Positions 31,491 to 39,353 of a stretch of DNA of 64,000 nucleotides are shown in pieces (position 1 is the stretch's first letter; each line of letters begins with the position of its first letter). The DNA is taken from the NCBI GenBank assembly GCA_946056135.1, contig CAMGIN010000003.1:1-64000 (forward strand), written 5' to 3'. A program made the position numbers and the translations under genes. Under the pieces are notes generated by a model. That model was not told the DNA's origin, searched no databases, and saw only the letters and a list, made by a program, of their open reading frames with translations. This DNA is from an uncultured bacterium. Lineage in GTDB: Bacteria; Bacillota; Clostridia; Oscillospirales; Oscillospiraceae.

Positions 31491-31656
31491 TTGCAATTTC
31501 CTTTCCTTTTGAGAATATGTGCAGTTAGTATAATGCTTTCTTCTCCGTCCGTAAAGATGTCCTCCGCAAAGATGCAGCTAAGAAATTGAGACATAAGAAC
31601 AAGATATTCGATAATGCGGTCTGCCCAGCTGAAAACGGGGGTAAATGAGCGAATGA

Positions 31657-31794
31657 TCAATTATCAATTTTCGACGTCAGCCGGTTCAGCAGGGACACCG
31701 CTCCGATGATTACGATGGTCACCAGAAAGGTTCCCAGGAAACCTTTTCCAAAAATTGGCAGGATCGCCAGGAAATCGTCAAACCGCAATTCCAT
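31657..31794 (-). CDS. 45-residue single-span membrane microprotein
   Basis: It begins MELRFDDFLAILPIFGKG, continues through one hydrophobic helix (FLGTFLVTIVIIGAVSLL) and ends NRLTSKIDN. The ATG follows the beta-subunit stop by one base (TAATATG), with GGGAGGG just upstream. Sodium-pumping decarboxylases have a small membrane gamma subunit, but this one lacks the usual longer charged tail. Inferred to be an accessory subunit of the adjacent beta subunit. Too short for most gene finders. Confidence 0.75.
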   Translation of the reverse strand: MELRFDDFLAILPIFGKGFLGTFLVTIVIIGAVSLLNRLTSKIDN

Positions 31795-31795
31795 A

Positions 31796-32893
31796 TTACC
31801 CTCCCACCAGAGCCAGAACCAGGCCTCCCGCTATGACGGAGGCGATCTGCCCGGAAACGTTGACGCCCACGGCGCTCATTAACAGGAAATTCTGATTGTC
31901 CTCCTCCCGGCCCAGCTTATGAACCACACGGGCGGACATAGGGAACGCGGAGATCCCCGCCGCGCCGATCATGGGATTCACCTTCTCCTTCAGGAACAAA
32001 TTCATGAGCTTTGCCAGCAGAATGCCGCCCACAGTATCCATGACAAAGGCCACCAGCCCCAGGCCAAGGATCAGCAGAGTCTGTGCCTGGAGAAATTCCT
32101 CCGCAGACATCCGGGCGGCTACGGTGATGCCCAGCAGCAGGGTGATGAGGTTGGCCAGCACGTTCTGCGCTGTCTCGGACAGGGTGTTCAGGACACCGCA
32201 TTCCCGGATCAGATTGCCGAACATCAGAAAGCCGATCAGCGCCACGGCTCCCGGCGCAGCCAGGCCCACGATCACAGTAACCAAAACGGGAAACAGGATC
32301 CGCGTCCGCTTGGAGACAGGTCTGCCCTTGTCCTGCATTCGGATCCTCCGCTCCGCCCGGGTGGTACAGCGCCGGATGATGGGCGGCTGCACAATGGGCA
32401 CCAAAGCCATGTACGAATACGCTGCCACCAGAATCGCGGCGGTATATCGGGAGTTCAGTGTTTGGGCCACGAAAATCGAGGTTGGGCCGTCCGCTGCCCC
32501 GATGATGGCAATAGAAGCCGCGTCTTTTTGTTCGAAGCCCAGAAGCGACGCCAAACCCAGGGTAAAAAAGATGCCGAACTGGGCTGCTGCGCCGAAGAGC
32601 ATCAATCTGGGTTGCCGCAACAAGGGTGTAAAGTCGATCATGGCACCGATACCAAGGAACAGTAGCAGCGGAAACAGTTCGTTATCCGCAATTCCGATCT
32701 CATACAGCCGCCCAAGGACCGCCGCCGCTCCGGAATTGGGCAGGTTCACCAAGATGGCTCCAAACCCCATGGGCAGCAGCAGGGCAGGCTCCATCTTCTT
32801 TCCGATGGCAAGATACATCAGTACGCCGCCGATACACCACATGATGACCTGGGCCGCGGTGATGCTGCACAGATTTTGCGCCAGCACTTCCAT
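31796..32893 (-). CDS. oadB: Sodium ion-translocating decarboxylase beta subunit
   Basis: 365 residues, about nine membrane segments. OadB/MmdB/GcdB signatures: LPMGFGAILVNLPNSGA, IIGAADGPTSIFVA, MFGNLIRECGVLNTL and GAAGISAFPMSARVV. The family uses carboxyl-group decarboxylation to export Na+. No carboxyltransferase or biotin-carrier gene is within several kilobases, so it may pair with a remote enzyme. ATG 32893 is chosen because GGAGG lies 6 nt upstream; a strong hairpin abuts that site. Confidence 0.92.
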   Translation of the reverse strand: MEVLAQNLCSITAAQVIMWCIGGVLMYLAIGKKMEPALLLPMGFGAILVNLPNSGAAAVLGRLYEIGIADNELFPLLLFLGIGAMIDFTPLLRQPRLMLFGAAAQFGIFFTLGLASLLGFEQKDAASIAIIGAADGPTSIFVAQTLNSRYTAAILVAAYSYMALVPIVQPPIIRRCTTRAERRIRMQDKGRPVSKRTRILFPVLVTVIVGLAAPGAVALIGFLMFGNLIRECGVLNTLSETAQNVLANLITLLLGITVAARMSAEEFLQAQTLLILGLGLVAFVMDTVGGILLAKLMNLFLKEKVNPMIGAAGISAFPMSARVVHKLGREEDNQNFLLMSAVGVNVSGQIASVIAGGLVLALVGG

Positions 32894-32905
32894 ATGCATC
32901 CTCCC

Positions 32906-32930
32906 CCGGCAGGGTAATTTCCCTTGCCGG
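32906..32930 (-). promoter_or_regulatory. Hairpin in the oadB leader touching the ribosome-binding site
   Basis: CCGGCAGGG pairs with CCCTTGCCGG (one-base bulge). On the minus-strand mRNA its 3' arm runs straight into GGGGAGG, the ribosome-binding site. TATAAT (minus strand) lies shortly upstream, near 32933-32938. May limit translation. Confidence 0.5.
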
Positions 32931-33003
32931 TTCATTATAGTCCCTGGAGAATGAAAATAGAATTCTTTTTTCCGAAGTTTTCTGATAAATATAGAGCCAA
33001 ATT

Positions 33004-33038
33004 CCAAGAAAAATCAAAATATTTCTGATTTCTCTTGG
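33004..33038. terminator. Hairpin after the response regulator gene
   Basis: CCAAGAAAAATCA (33004-33016) pairs with TGATTTCTCTTGG (33026-33038) with one mismatch; TTTTTT follows on the plus strand and A-rich sequence mirrors it. It lies 32 nt past the stop at 33070. Confidence 0.6.
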
Positions 33039-33069
33039 ATTTTTTCCTGCTTCCGTCTGGGCAGCAGTG

Positions 33070-33765
33070 TTACTCGTCCACCATCCGGTAGCCTACTCCC
33101 AGTTCGTTGGTCACATACCGGTTGTCTCCCGGGCGGCAGCCCAGTTTTTTGCGGATGTTGGCCATGTTCACCTGGAGCTTTTTGATGCTGCCGTCATCCA
33201 TGGTGCCCCAGATGGCCTGGATGATGGCGCTATAGGTCATGACCTTTCCCGTATGCTGGCTCAGCAGCGCCAGAATGTTGTATTCTGTCTGTGTCAGATG
33301 TACCGGCTGACCGCCGATGCTGACCTGGCGGCGGTCATAGTCGATAAGCAGATCGCCCACGGTGAAGGTGCTGCCGGGCATAGCCGCCTGGATTCGGCTG
33401 GTCCGCAGGGCAGCCCGGACTCTTGCCAGCAGCTCCGCGGTGCCAAAGGGCTTCGTGATGTAATCATTGGCCCCCAGATCCAGAGCGGAAACCTTGTCGC
33501 TTTCCTCGGTTCGTGCGGAGAGGACGATGATGGGCACCATGCTGCTTGTGCGGACCTGGCGGATAAATACCTCCCCGTCCAGGTCCGGCAATCCCAGATC
33601 CAGTACCACCAGATCCGGAATGTGGGACGAATAAACCAGAAGTCCCTGGCGGCACCGTTCCGCCGTCAGCACCTGATAGCCGTTGGTCTCCAGAATGGTC
33701 TGGACAAAGCTGGCAATGTTCCGGTCGTCCTCGATAATCAACACTTTATATTTATTATTCCCCAT
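33070..33765 (-). CDS. kdpE: KdpE-like response regulator
   Basis: 231 residues: receiver domain (phosphoacceptor Asp56 in DLVVLDLGLPD, Lys in YITKPFG) and an OmpR/PhoB winged helix (LTQTEYNILALLSQHTGKVMT, IKKLQVNMANIRKKLG). The closest family by pattern is KdpE. It overlaps the kinase gene by 11 nt. KdpE normally switches on the K+ pump genes kdpFABC, but none are adjacent, so its targets lie elsewhere or differ. Confidence 0.9.
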   Translation of the reverse strand: MGNNKYKVLIIEDDRNIASFVQTILETNGYQVLTAERCRQGLLVYSSHIPDLVVLDLGLPDLDGEVFIRQVRTSSMVPIIVLSARTEESDKVSALDLGANDYITKPFGTAELLARVRAALRTSRIQAAMPGSTFTVGDLLIDYDRRQVSIGGQPVHLTQTEYNILALLSQHTGKVMTYSAIIQAIWGTMDDGSIKKLQVNMANIRKKLGCRPGDNRYVTNELGVGYRMVDE

Positions 33766-34813
33766 GACTGTCCTCCATATCCAGGGTAAAGCAGAAGGAT
33801 GCGCCGCCCTCCGAGCGGTTCCCGGCGTAAATCTTGCCGCCATGGGCTTTGATGATAGTGCTGCATACCGCCAAACCGATGCCCATGCTGCTGCGGCTGG
33901 TGTCCGTAGGCGCCTCGCTGTCCAGCATTCCTGTGAACAGCTGTCCCAGACGGTCCTCCGGAATACCGCAGCCGTCATCCTCTACCCAAAACACCGCTTT
34001 TCTGCCCCGAACCTGAACCCGAAGCCATAGGTTTCGCATGCCCCTGGCGTGAAAAACCGCGTTTTCCAGCAGATTCATCAGCACCTGTTCCATGAGCATA
34101 GCATCCATAGGAACGCTGACAAACTCTTCCGGCAGCTCCGCCTGGACCGGCTGCTCAGGATAGTGCTTGTGGAATTTTACCAGAACTGCGTCAATGAGTT
34201 CTTCCAAAACCGTGTCCCGTTTGGATAGATTCACCTGATCGGCATCCACTCGGGTGACGGAGAGCAGATTCTCAACCATCCGCACCAGCCACTGGGCATC
34301 GTTACGGATATCCCCCAGCAGCTTCAGATGCTTTTCCTTGGGCAGCTTCTCATAGCTCTCCAGCATGGCAGAGCAAGCCCCGTAGATGGAGGTCAGCGGC
34401 GTGCGCAGGTCGTGGGACACCGCCCGCAGCAGATTGCCCCGCATACGTTCCTTTTCCGCCTCAGCCTTCATCTTCTCCTGACGCTTGAGCTTGGTGGTCA
34501 GTGTCCCGGTGAGGATCGCCACAATCAGCATTACCACTGCAGAAGAAATACACTCCGGCGAGATCAGGTCAAAGGCCCAGTAAGGATATGTAAAAGCGTA
34601 GTTTACCGCCAGCACGCTGATTAGCGACGCGGCAATACCCCAGAAATACCCCTGTGTCCGCCAGGACACCAGGAACACCCCCAGTACGAAAATCATAGGG
34701 ATCATGGTACGGGTATCAAATTGTTTCAAAAGCAGCAGATTCAACGCGAAGGACGCCCCAAGCGTCAAAAGCATATAAATTCCATCCGCCAGCATATTCT
34801 TGTGCAGCTTCAT
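33755..34813 (-). CDS. KdpD-like sensor histidine kinase lacking the N-terminal KdpD/Usp domains
   Basis: 352 residues. Four membrane helices of the DUF4118 type (residues about 8-110), then a HisKA domain with the phosphorylated His in AVSHDLRTPLTSIYG, and a HATPase domain (MEQVLMNLLENAVFHA, FWVEDDGCGIPEDRLGQLF, SSMGIGLAVC). Full KdpD has about 500 extra N-terminal residues that bind c-di-AMP and sense K+; those are absent. ATG 34813 is chosen because GAGGTG lies 7 nt upstream. Confidence 0.9.
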   Translation of the reverse strand: MKLHKNMLADGIYMLLTLGASFALNLLLLKQFDTRTMIPMIFVLGVFLVSWRTQGYFWGIAASLISVLAVNYAFTYPYWAFDLISPECISSAVVMLIVAILTGTLTTKLKRQEKMKAEAEKERMRGNLLRAVSHDLRTPLTSIYGACSAMLESYEKLPKEKHLKLLGDIRNDAQWLVRMVENLLSVTRVDADQVNLSKRDTVLEELIDAVLVKFHKHYPEQPVQAELPEEFVSVPMDAMLMEQVLMNLLENAVFHARGMRNLWLRVQVRGRKAVFWVEDDGCGIPEDRLGQLFTGMLDSEAPTDTSRSSMGIGLAVCSTIIKAHGGKIYAGNRSEGGASFCFTLDMEDSHGE

Positions 34814-34843
34814 ATTGTTCACCTCACACAGTATCCTAGTCGT

Positions 34844-34872
34844 ATTATACCATCGATTTCCCTCCATTGACA
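34844..34872 (-). promoter_or_regulatory. Promoter of the KdpDE-type operon
   Basis: On the minus strand: TGTCAA (34867-34872), 17-nt spacer, TATAAT (34844-34849). Confidence 0.6.
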
Positions 34873-35260
34873 CCCCCAGAGTTCGCCGTCACCCGGCGCT
34901 TTGGCAAAGATGCGGTAAAGATTCCCCTGCCTGTGCCAAGGGAAACGTCCGGCATCCAGCGATATGGGAATTCCCTCATAAAATCAGGAAATTCAGAAAA
35001 AAGTTACACAAATACCGCTGTATTCTCTATCAGAAGTTGCATAAGCTCCAAATTGGAAGGAGTCATTCTCAAGTTCGCGTTTTCCTTATTTACAGTCATT
35101 TGACTGTTTTTCACAATTTTATAACCTTAACGTTACAGAATTCGATAAATAATTACCGATTTTGAAAATAGATTAGTAAATTTATCCCATTTTTCAGTCT
35201 CACCCCAATATTATTTGTTATTTTTATCCAAGAAATTCTTGTTTTTGCGGGTTTCGCCAA
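34873..35260. other. Gene-free stretch
   Basis: AT-rich, with no supported gene. A short hairpin ACAGTC-ATTT-GACTGT followed by TTTTT lies at 35092-35112. Nothing else was recognised. Confidence 0.5.
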
Positions 35261-35289
35261 TTGACCTGGCCGCGGATTTCTGGTATGAT
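35261..35289 (+). promoter_or_regulatory. Promoter of the nfeD-SPFH operon
   Basis: TTGACC (35261-35266), 17-nt spacer, TATGAT (35284-35289). Confidence 0.75.
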
Positions 35290-35326
35290 AGCTTCACAGC
35301 AAAAAAGCAGAAAGGAGGCAGCAACA

Positions 35327-35776
35327 ATGAATTGGGCTGCAATTATCTGGCTGGCGCTGATCGTGGTCTTCCTTCTGGCAGAAGCCGCCACCGTGTCCCT
35401 GGTTTCCCTGTGGTTCGCGGCGGGTGCTTTGGCCGCCATGATCGTCTGCCTGCTGCAAGGAGCCGTTGGGCTCCAGATCGCCGTGTTTCTGGCGGTGTCC
35501 GGAGGATTGCTGGCACTGCTGCGGCCCCTGGTCCGTAAGTACGTGACCCCGAAGCTCACATCCACAAACGTGGACGCGGTGATCGGCTCCACCGGGATTG
35601 TCACTGCTGCCATCGATAACGTGGCCGCCGCTGGACAGGTGAAGCTGGGCGCCATGGTCTGGACCGCCCGGAGTACCTCTGGCGACCCCATTCCCGAGGG
35701 TACCAGAGTCAGAGTAGACCGCGTAGAGGGCGTCAAAGCCTTCGTCTCTCCCGCGGATGTTCCCGCAAATGTCTAA
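35327..35776 (+). CDS. NfeD-like membrane protein (short NfeD1b type)
   Basis: 149 residues: three membrane helices at residues 5-70, then a soluble OB-fold (DAVIGSTGIVTAAIDN, GQVKLGAMVWTARS, GTRVRVDRVEGVKAFV). The long form with a ClpP-like protease domain is absent. AAGGAGG precedes the start. NfeD proteins are habitual partners of SPFH/stomatin proteins, here encoded 23 nt downstream; together they form membrane microdomain assemblies. Confidence 0.92.
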   Translation: MNWAAIIWLALIVVFLLAEAATVSLVSLWFAAGALAAMIVCLLQGAVGLQIAVFLAVSGGLLALLRPLVRKYVTPKLTSTNVDAVIGSTGIVTAAIDNVAAAGQVKLGAMVWTARSTSGDPIPEGTRVRVDRVEGVKAFVSPADVPANV

Positions 35777-35799
35777 CAATTATATCAGGAGGTAGTATT

Positions 35800-36720
35800 A
35801 TGGGTTGGATCATTTTCGCACTGTTTATCATTCTTTTCGTCATTCTCATCGCCAACATTTCTGTGGTTCAGCAGTCCCGGGCTTATGTCATCGAGCGCCT
35901 GGGCGCGTTCCACCAGGTATGGGGCGTGGGCCTGCACTTCAAGGTTCCCTTCATCGACCGGATCGCGCGGCGGGTCAGCCTGAAGGAGCAGGTGCTGGAT
36001 TACCCTCCCCAGCCCGTTATCACCAAGGATAACGTGACCATGCAGATCGATACCGTGGTGTATTTCCAGATCACCGATCCCAAGCTGTACGCCTACGGAG
36101 TCGAGCAGCCCATGGCGGCAATGGAAACCCTCACCGCAACCACCCTGCGTAACATCATCGGCGACCTGGAGCTGGACCAGACCCTGACCAGCCGGGACGT
36201 GGTCAACACCAAGATGCGGGCCATCCTGGACGAGGCCACCGACCCCTGGGGCATCAAGGTCAACCGGGTGGAGCTGAAGAACATTCTGCCGCCCCAGGAC
36301 ATTCAGAACTCCATGGAGAAGCAGATGAAGGCCGAGCGTGACCGCCGTCAGGCCATCCTACAGGCTGAGGGCCAGAAGAAGTCCGCCATCCTTATCGCCG
36401 AAGGTGAGAAGGAATCCGCCATCCTCCGGGCCAGCGCGGAAAAGGAAGCCGCCATTCTGAAGGCCGAGGCTGAGAAGCAGGCCGCCATCCTCCGGGCCGA
36501 CGGTGAAGCCCAGGCCATCCTGGCCGTCCAGAAGGCCATGGCCGACTCCCTTGCCCTGCTGAACGAAAAGGCCCCCAACGACCAGGTGATCAAGCTGAAG
36601 TCCATCGAAGCCATGCAGAAGATTGCCGACGGCAAGGCCACCAAGATCATCATCCCCAGCGAAATGCAAGGCCTGGTGGGCATGGCTAATGGTATCGTCG
36701 AGGGCGTAAAGGAGCAGTAA
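35800..36720 (+). CDS. SPFH/band 7 (stomatin-like) protein
   Basis: 306 residues. One N-terminal membrane helix, then the band 7 domain (VVQQSRAYVIERLGAFHQVWGVGLHF, VDTVVYFQITDP by pattern near residues 85-98) and a long Ala/Glu-rich coiled coil (about residues 170-255) with repeated AILxAEGEKxSAIL units. Such proteins oligomerise into ring or cage scaffolds at the membrane, often with proteases. CAGGAGG precedes the start. Confidence 0.93.
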   Translation: MGWIIFALFIILFVILIANISVVQQSRAYVIERLGAFHQVWGVGLHFKVPFIDRIARRVSLKEQVLDYPPQPVITKDNVTMQIDTVVYFQITDPKLYAYGVEQPMAAMETLTATTLRNIIGDLELDQTLTSRDVVNTKMRAILDEATDPWGIKVNRVELKNILPPQDIQNSMEKQMKAERDRRQAILQAEGQKKSAILIAEGEKESAILRASAEKEAAILKAEAEKQAAILRADGEAQAILAVQKAMADSLALLNEKAPNDQVIKLKSIEAMQKIADGKATKIIIPSEMQGLVGMANGIVEGVKEQ

Positions 36721-36721
36721 C

Positions 36722-36922
36722 GTGGCAAAAACAGAGGACCGGTTCATCAGGACCTATGTCCAGGGGAGCAGCTTCGGTACAAGAGTCGAGATCTGGGTGG
36801 ATAAGCAGACCGGTGTAAATTACCTGTGGCAGGCCAGCGGCTACGCGGGCGGCCTGACCCCACTGCTAAATCCCAACGGCTCCCCCATCGTCACGCCCTT
36901 GCCCAGAAAATACGAAGAATAA
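36722..36922 (+). CDS. DUF6440-family small protein
   Basis: 66 residues from GTG 36722, with AAAGGAG upstream inside the end of the SPFH gene. The pattern RVEIWVDKQTGVNYLW, GGLTPLLNPNGSPIV fits the DUF6440 family (recognised by eye). No membrane segment. It probably is translated together with the SPFH gene, suggesting a link to the same complex; its function is unknown. Confidence 0.8.
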   Translation: MAKTEDRFIRTYVQGSSFGTRVEIWVDKQTGVNYLWQASGYAGGLTPLLNPNGSPIVTPLPRKYEE

Positions 36923-36929
36923 CCAACAT

Positions 36930-36954
36930 GTCCCCGGCGGAACCCGCCGGGGAC
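36930..36954 (+). terminator. Terminator of the nfeD-SPFH operon
   Basis: GTCCCCGGCGG and CCGCCGGGGAC form an 11-bp G+C-rich stem with a 3-nt loop, 7 nt after the stop codon; GCATTTATT follows. Confidence 0.75.
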
Positions 36955-37003
36955 GCATTTATTGCAAAAGGACGGATCCATTTCAGCAGGTGCATGAATA
37001 CGT

Positions 37004-37417
37004 CTATGCCTCCCGTTTTTTGGGTGGAAGCCTGCCGATCAGCTTGTCCAGCCCAGCGTCCGCCCAACTGTATAAGCCCATCGCCGCCGCCGCCACGGGA
37101 ACCCACAACGCCGTAAACATGGGGCAGATCTGGCCCAAAAAATTCCCCGGCTGCCCCCGGTAGTCCCAAACCTGATAATCTTGGTTCACCAGCAGTCCCG
37201 TCACCAGCTCCACCGCCGTAATGATGCCCGCACCGCAGCCTACCCGGGCAGGCTTGGAAACGGGCAGCTTCCTTAATTGGCCGATCAGCAGAAAGCACAG
37301 CCCTCCCGCTCCGAACATGCTGATATGGCTATAGCCCCGGTACAGCAGCTCCAGCCCCACATAGGCGCTGCCGCCGATGCCAAAGAGAGCAATCCTTTTC
37401 GCAGCTTTCAAGCGCAT
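37004..37417 (-). CDS. Small membrane protein resembling the ABC-transporter type IV (CmpB) family
   Basis: 137 residues with four membrane segments. VWDYRGQPGNFLGQICPMFTALW matches the conserved WDYSxxPxNxxGxICxxFxxxW segment of that family (PF06541) as I recall it. Despite the family name, transport has not been shown for most members. No ABC ATPase is adjacent. It is a single gene, convergent with the nfeD operon. Confidence 0.7.
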   Translation of the reverse strand: MRLKAAKRIALFGIGGSAYVGLELLYRGYSHISMFGAGGLCFLLIGQLRKLPVSKPARVGCGAGIITAVELVTGLLVNQDYQVWDYRGQPGNFLGQICPMFTALWVPVAAAAMGLYSWADAGLDKLIGRLPPKKREA

Positions 37418-37470
37418 TCACCTCAGGAAAAGTATTTCCATAATTTTCTGAAAAAATTCTAAATTTATTC

Positions 37471-37499
37471 TTGACAAAAAAGGGTTCTAAGGATATAAT
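37471..37499 (+). promoter_or_regulatory. tRNA promoter
   Basis: TTGACA (37471-37476), 17-nt spacer, TATAAT (37494-37499): both boxes perfect. A leader hairpin (GATTTCGG with CCGAAATC) lies between it and the first tRNA. Confidence 0.88.
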
Positions 37500-37542
37500 A
37501 AGGAAGCTGATTTCGGCGGTGCCCGAAATCCTTTGACCACAT

Positions 37543-37618
37543 GGCGGCATAACTCAGTTGGTAGAGTAGCCGGTTCATACCCGGTATGTCATCTGTTCGA
37601 ATCAGATTGCCGCTACCA
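37543..37618 (+). tRNA. tRNA-Met (CAT)
   Basis: Cloverleaf: acceptor GGCGGCA with TGCCGCT, D stem ACTC/GAGT, anticodon loop TTCATAC with anticodon CAT, T arm ATCTG-TTCGAAT-CAGAT, discriminator A and encoded CCA. The 1-72 pair is G-T. It looks like an elongator Met tRNA; a lysidine-modified Ile reading cannot be excluded from sequence. Confidence 0.9.
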
Positions 37619-37693
37619 GGCCCGTTGGTCAAGCGGTTAAGACACCGCCCTTTCACGGCGGTAACATGGGTTCGATTCCCGTACGGGTCACCA
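37619..37693 (+). tRNA. tRNA-Glu (TTC)
   Basis: It starts directly after the CCA of tRNA-Met. Acceptor GGCCCGT with ACGGGTC, anticodon stem CCGCC/GGCGG around CTTTCAC with anticodon TTC, T loop TTCGATT, encoded CCA. Same transcript as tRNA-Met. Confidence 0.92.
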
Positions 37694-37701
37694 TGAAAAA
37701 T

Positions 37702-37731
37702 ACTCCGATGCGTAACGCATCGGAGTTTTTT
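37702..37731 (+). terminator. Terminator of the tRNA operon
   Basis: ACTCCGATGCG and CGCATCGGAGT form a perfect 11-bp stem with a 3-nt loop, followed by TTTTT. Confidence 0.93.
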
Positions 37732-37733
37732 CA

Positions 37734-38183
37734 TTATCCATTGCTGCCAAGAAGATGGGCGATCCGGGCGCAATGTTCCTCTTCCTTCGCCGCCAGACGC
37801 CGGAACACAGACCCGAACTCCGAGTCCACCGTCCGGGCGGTATACTCCGTCACTGTCCGCCGGGCCCGGTGATAGCATTTCTCCAGCACCTTGTCCGGGC
37901 GATCCTGTATCGCGGATATCCCCTTCGGCCTTTCCTTTCCGCCTCCAGACAGGCGATGCAGTCCCCGCAGGCAGGCCGTGGTCTCCTGTTCCTCCTCCCA
38001 CAACCGCCTTGCCAATTCTCTGGACCTGCCGGTCAGGATTCCCGCCAGATACCGGTAGGCCCCTGCCGCCTCCAGAGAGGATAATACCAGCATCCGCAGA
38101 TCGTCCCCTTCCGGCTTTGTCTGGGGCTGGGCAAATACCCGCTGCCAGACCTGCCGCTCCACATCCTGGTTCTCATTCGCCAT
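37734..38183 (-). CDS. Ferritin-like/rubrerythrin-like domain protein
   Basis: 149 residues, nearly all helical. LSSLEAAGAYRYLAGI and LAAKEEEHCARIAHLLG carry the Glu and Glu-x-x-His positions of a ferritin-like four-helix bundle; WEEEQETTACLRGLHRL lies between. The start at 38183 is supported by the loss of recognisable sequence upstream, although its ribosome-binding site is weak. Metal binding is inferred. It ends just before the tRNA terminator, transcribed towards it. Confidence 0.7.
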   Translation of the reverse strand: MANENQDVERQVWQRVFAQPQTKPEGDDLRMLVLSSLEAAGAYRYLAGILTGRSRELARRLWEEEQETTACLRGLHRLSGGGKERPKGISAIQDRPDKVLEKCYHRARRTVTEYTARTVDSEFGSVFRRLAAKEEEHCARIAHLLGSNG

Positions 38184-38320
38184 GGTTAACGCCCCCTTTA
38201 CTATCAATATAGTCCGGAGCCGGGAATTCCTTGCGAAAAACTTTTGAAAAAGCTCTTTTCTTTTTCGGTCATATGTGCTATAATAAAGAAAATGCATCCC
38301 CACTCCAAGGAGGAATGACC

Positions 38321-38896
38321 ATGCCCAGGACCAGCAACAAGGCTGAGATGATTATGGATTATGTCAACCAATTCATTCAGGAAAACGGCTATTCCCCCTC
38401 CGTGCGGGAGATCGGCGCGGCGGTCGGCCTGCGCTCCACCGCCTCCGTCAGCTACCATCTCCAGGCCCTGCAGGAGAAGGGGCTGCTGCAGTCCCCCGGC
38501 GCCAAGGGCCGCAAACGGGCTCTGGTCACCGGAGCCCGGCCTGGGCAGATCCCCATTGTGGGTGTCGTCACTGCAGGAGTTCCCATTCTGGCAGTGGAGA
38601 ACCAGGAGGGCACCATGCCCTGGCACGATCCCGGCTGCTTCGCCCTGCGGGTCCGTGGCGACAGTATGATAAACGCGGGGATCCTCAGCGGCGATATGGT
38701 GGTGGTCCGCCCCCAGCCCAACGCCGATGACGGACAGATTGTGGTGGCCCGGATTCAGGACGAGGCCACCGTGAAACGCCTGCGCCGGAGAAACGGGCAG
38801 ATCTGGCTCATGCCGGAGAACGACAACTACGAGCCCATCGACGGCACGGAAGCCGAGATCGTCGGCATCGTCAAGGCAGTGGTGCGGGAGTATTAA
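38321..38896 (+). CDS. lexA: LexA repressor
   Basis: 191 residues. N-terminal winged helix (GYSPSVREIGAAVGLRSTASVSYHL), Ala85-Gly86 self-cleavage bond (VVTAGVP), and the catalytic Ser115 (RGDSMINAGI) and Lys152 (DEATVKRL). It represses DNA-damage genes until RecA filaments trigger cleavage. AAGGAGG lies upstream of ATG 38321. TGTGCTATAAT at about 38274-38284 is the likely -10; GGTCATATGTGC overlapping it only weakly resembles a Gram-positive LexA box. Confidence 0.95.
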   Translation: MPRTSNKAEMIMDYVNQFIQENGYSPSVREIGAAVGLRSTASVSYHLQALQEKGLLQSPGAKGRKRALVTGARPGQIPIVGVVTAGVPILAVENQEGTMPWHDPGCFALRVRGDSMINAGILSGDMVVVRPQPNADDGQIVVARIQDEATVKRLRRRNGQIWLMPENDNYEPIDGTEAEIVGIVKAVVREY

Positions 38897-38926
38897 AAAA
38901 CGTCCGCTCTCCGCGAAAAAAAGTTC

Positions 38927-38955
38927 TTGACAAACGGACACCAATGGTGTATAAA
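38927..38955 (+). promoter_or_regulatory. Promoter of the T-box operon
   Basis: TTGACA (38927-38932), 17-nt spacer, TATAAA (38950-38955). Confidence 0.85.
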
Positions 38956-38959
38956 GAGC

Positions 38960-39242
38960 ATAACTTAATCATGAAACCATTGAAGCGGAAGTAAAGCTGC
39001 AAGGCGCATCCACAGAGAGTTCTGCATAGCTGAGAGCAGAGCGAAAAGCGGGGCAGCAAATGGGCCGCGGAGGGCAGAGGGAAATGGTTCTTCCAGAGTA
39101 TCTTCTGACGCATTGCCAGCGTTAACGGGCAGACGGTGTGTTGGCACCGTGCTGAGGCGGTCGGATTTTCCGGCAAACAAGGTGGTACCGCAGAAATTAT
39201 TGTTTCTGTCCTTGTTCCCTTAGGGGAACGAGGACTTTTTTT
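38960..39242 (+). ncRNA. T-box leader, probably tryptophan-specific
   Basis: It contains the T-box sequence AACAAGGTGGTACCGCAG (39176 onward), which pairs with the tRNA acceptor end in the antiterminator, and a terminator GTCCTTGTTCCC / GGGAACGAGGAC followed by seven T (39208-39242). Stem I shows the AGAGAG and GAAAAGC conserved patches. A TGG triplet in GGAAATGGTT, in the 3' side of the base of stem I, is the likely specifier, fitting the Trp-type transporter downstream. Uncharged tRNA would allow read-through. Confidence 0.9.
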
Positions 39243-39353
39243 ATTGGGAAAGGAGAATGGCATATGCTGAATCCCGGAAGACGATGGCGATCCCTAACCG
39301 ATCCCATCCATCCAATTCTATAAATACATCACATCAAAAAGGAGTATATTGTT

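Noticed and set aside
38260-38290. SOS box in front of lexA
   Set aside because: GGTCATATGTGC departs from the usual GAAC-N4-GTTC arrangement at several positions; only mentioned as a weak resemblance.
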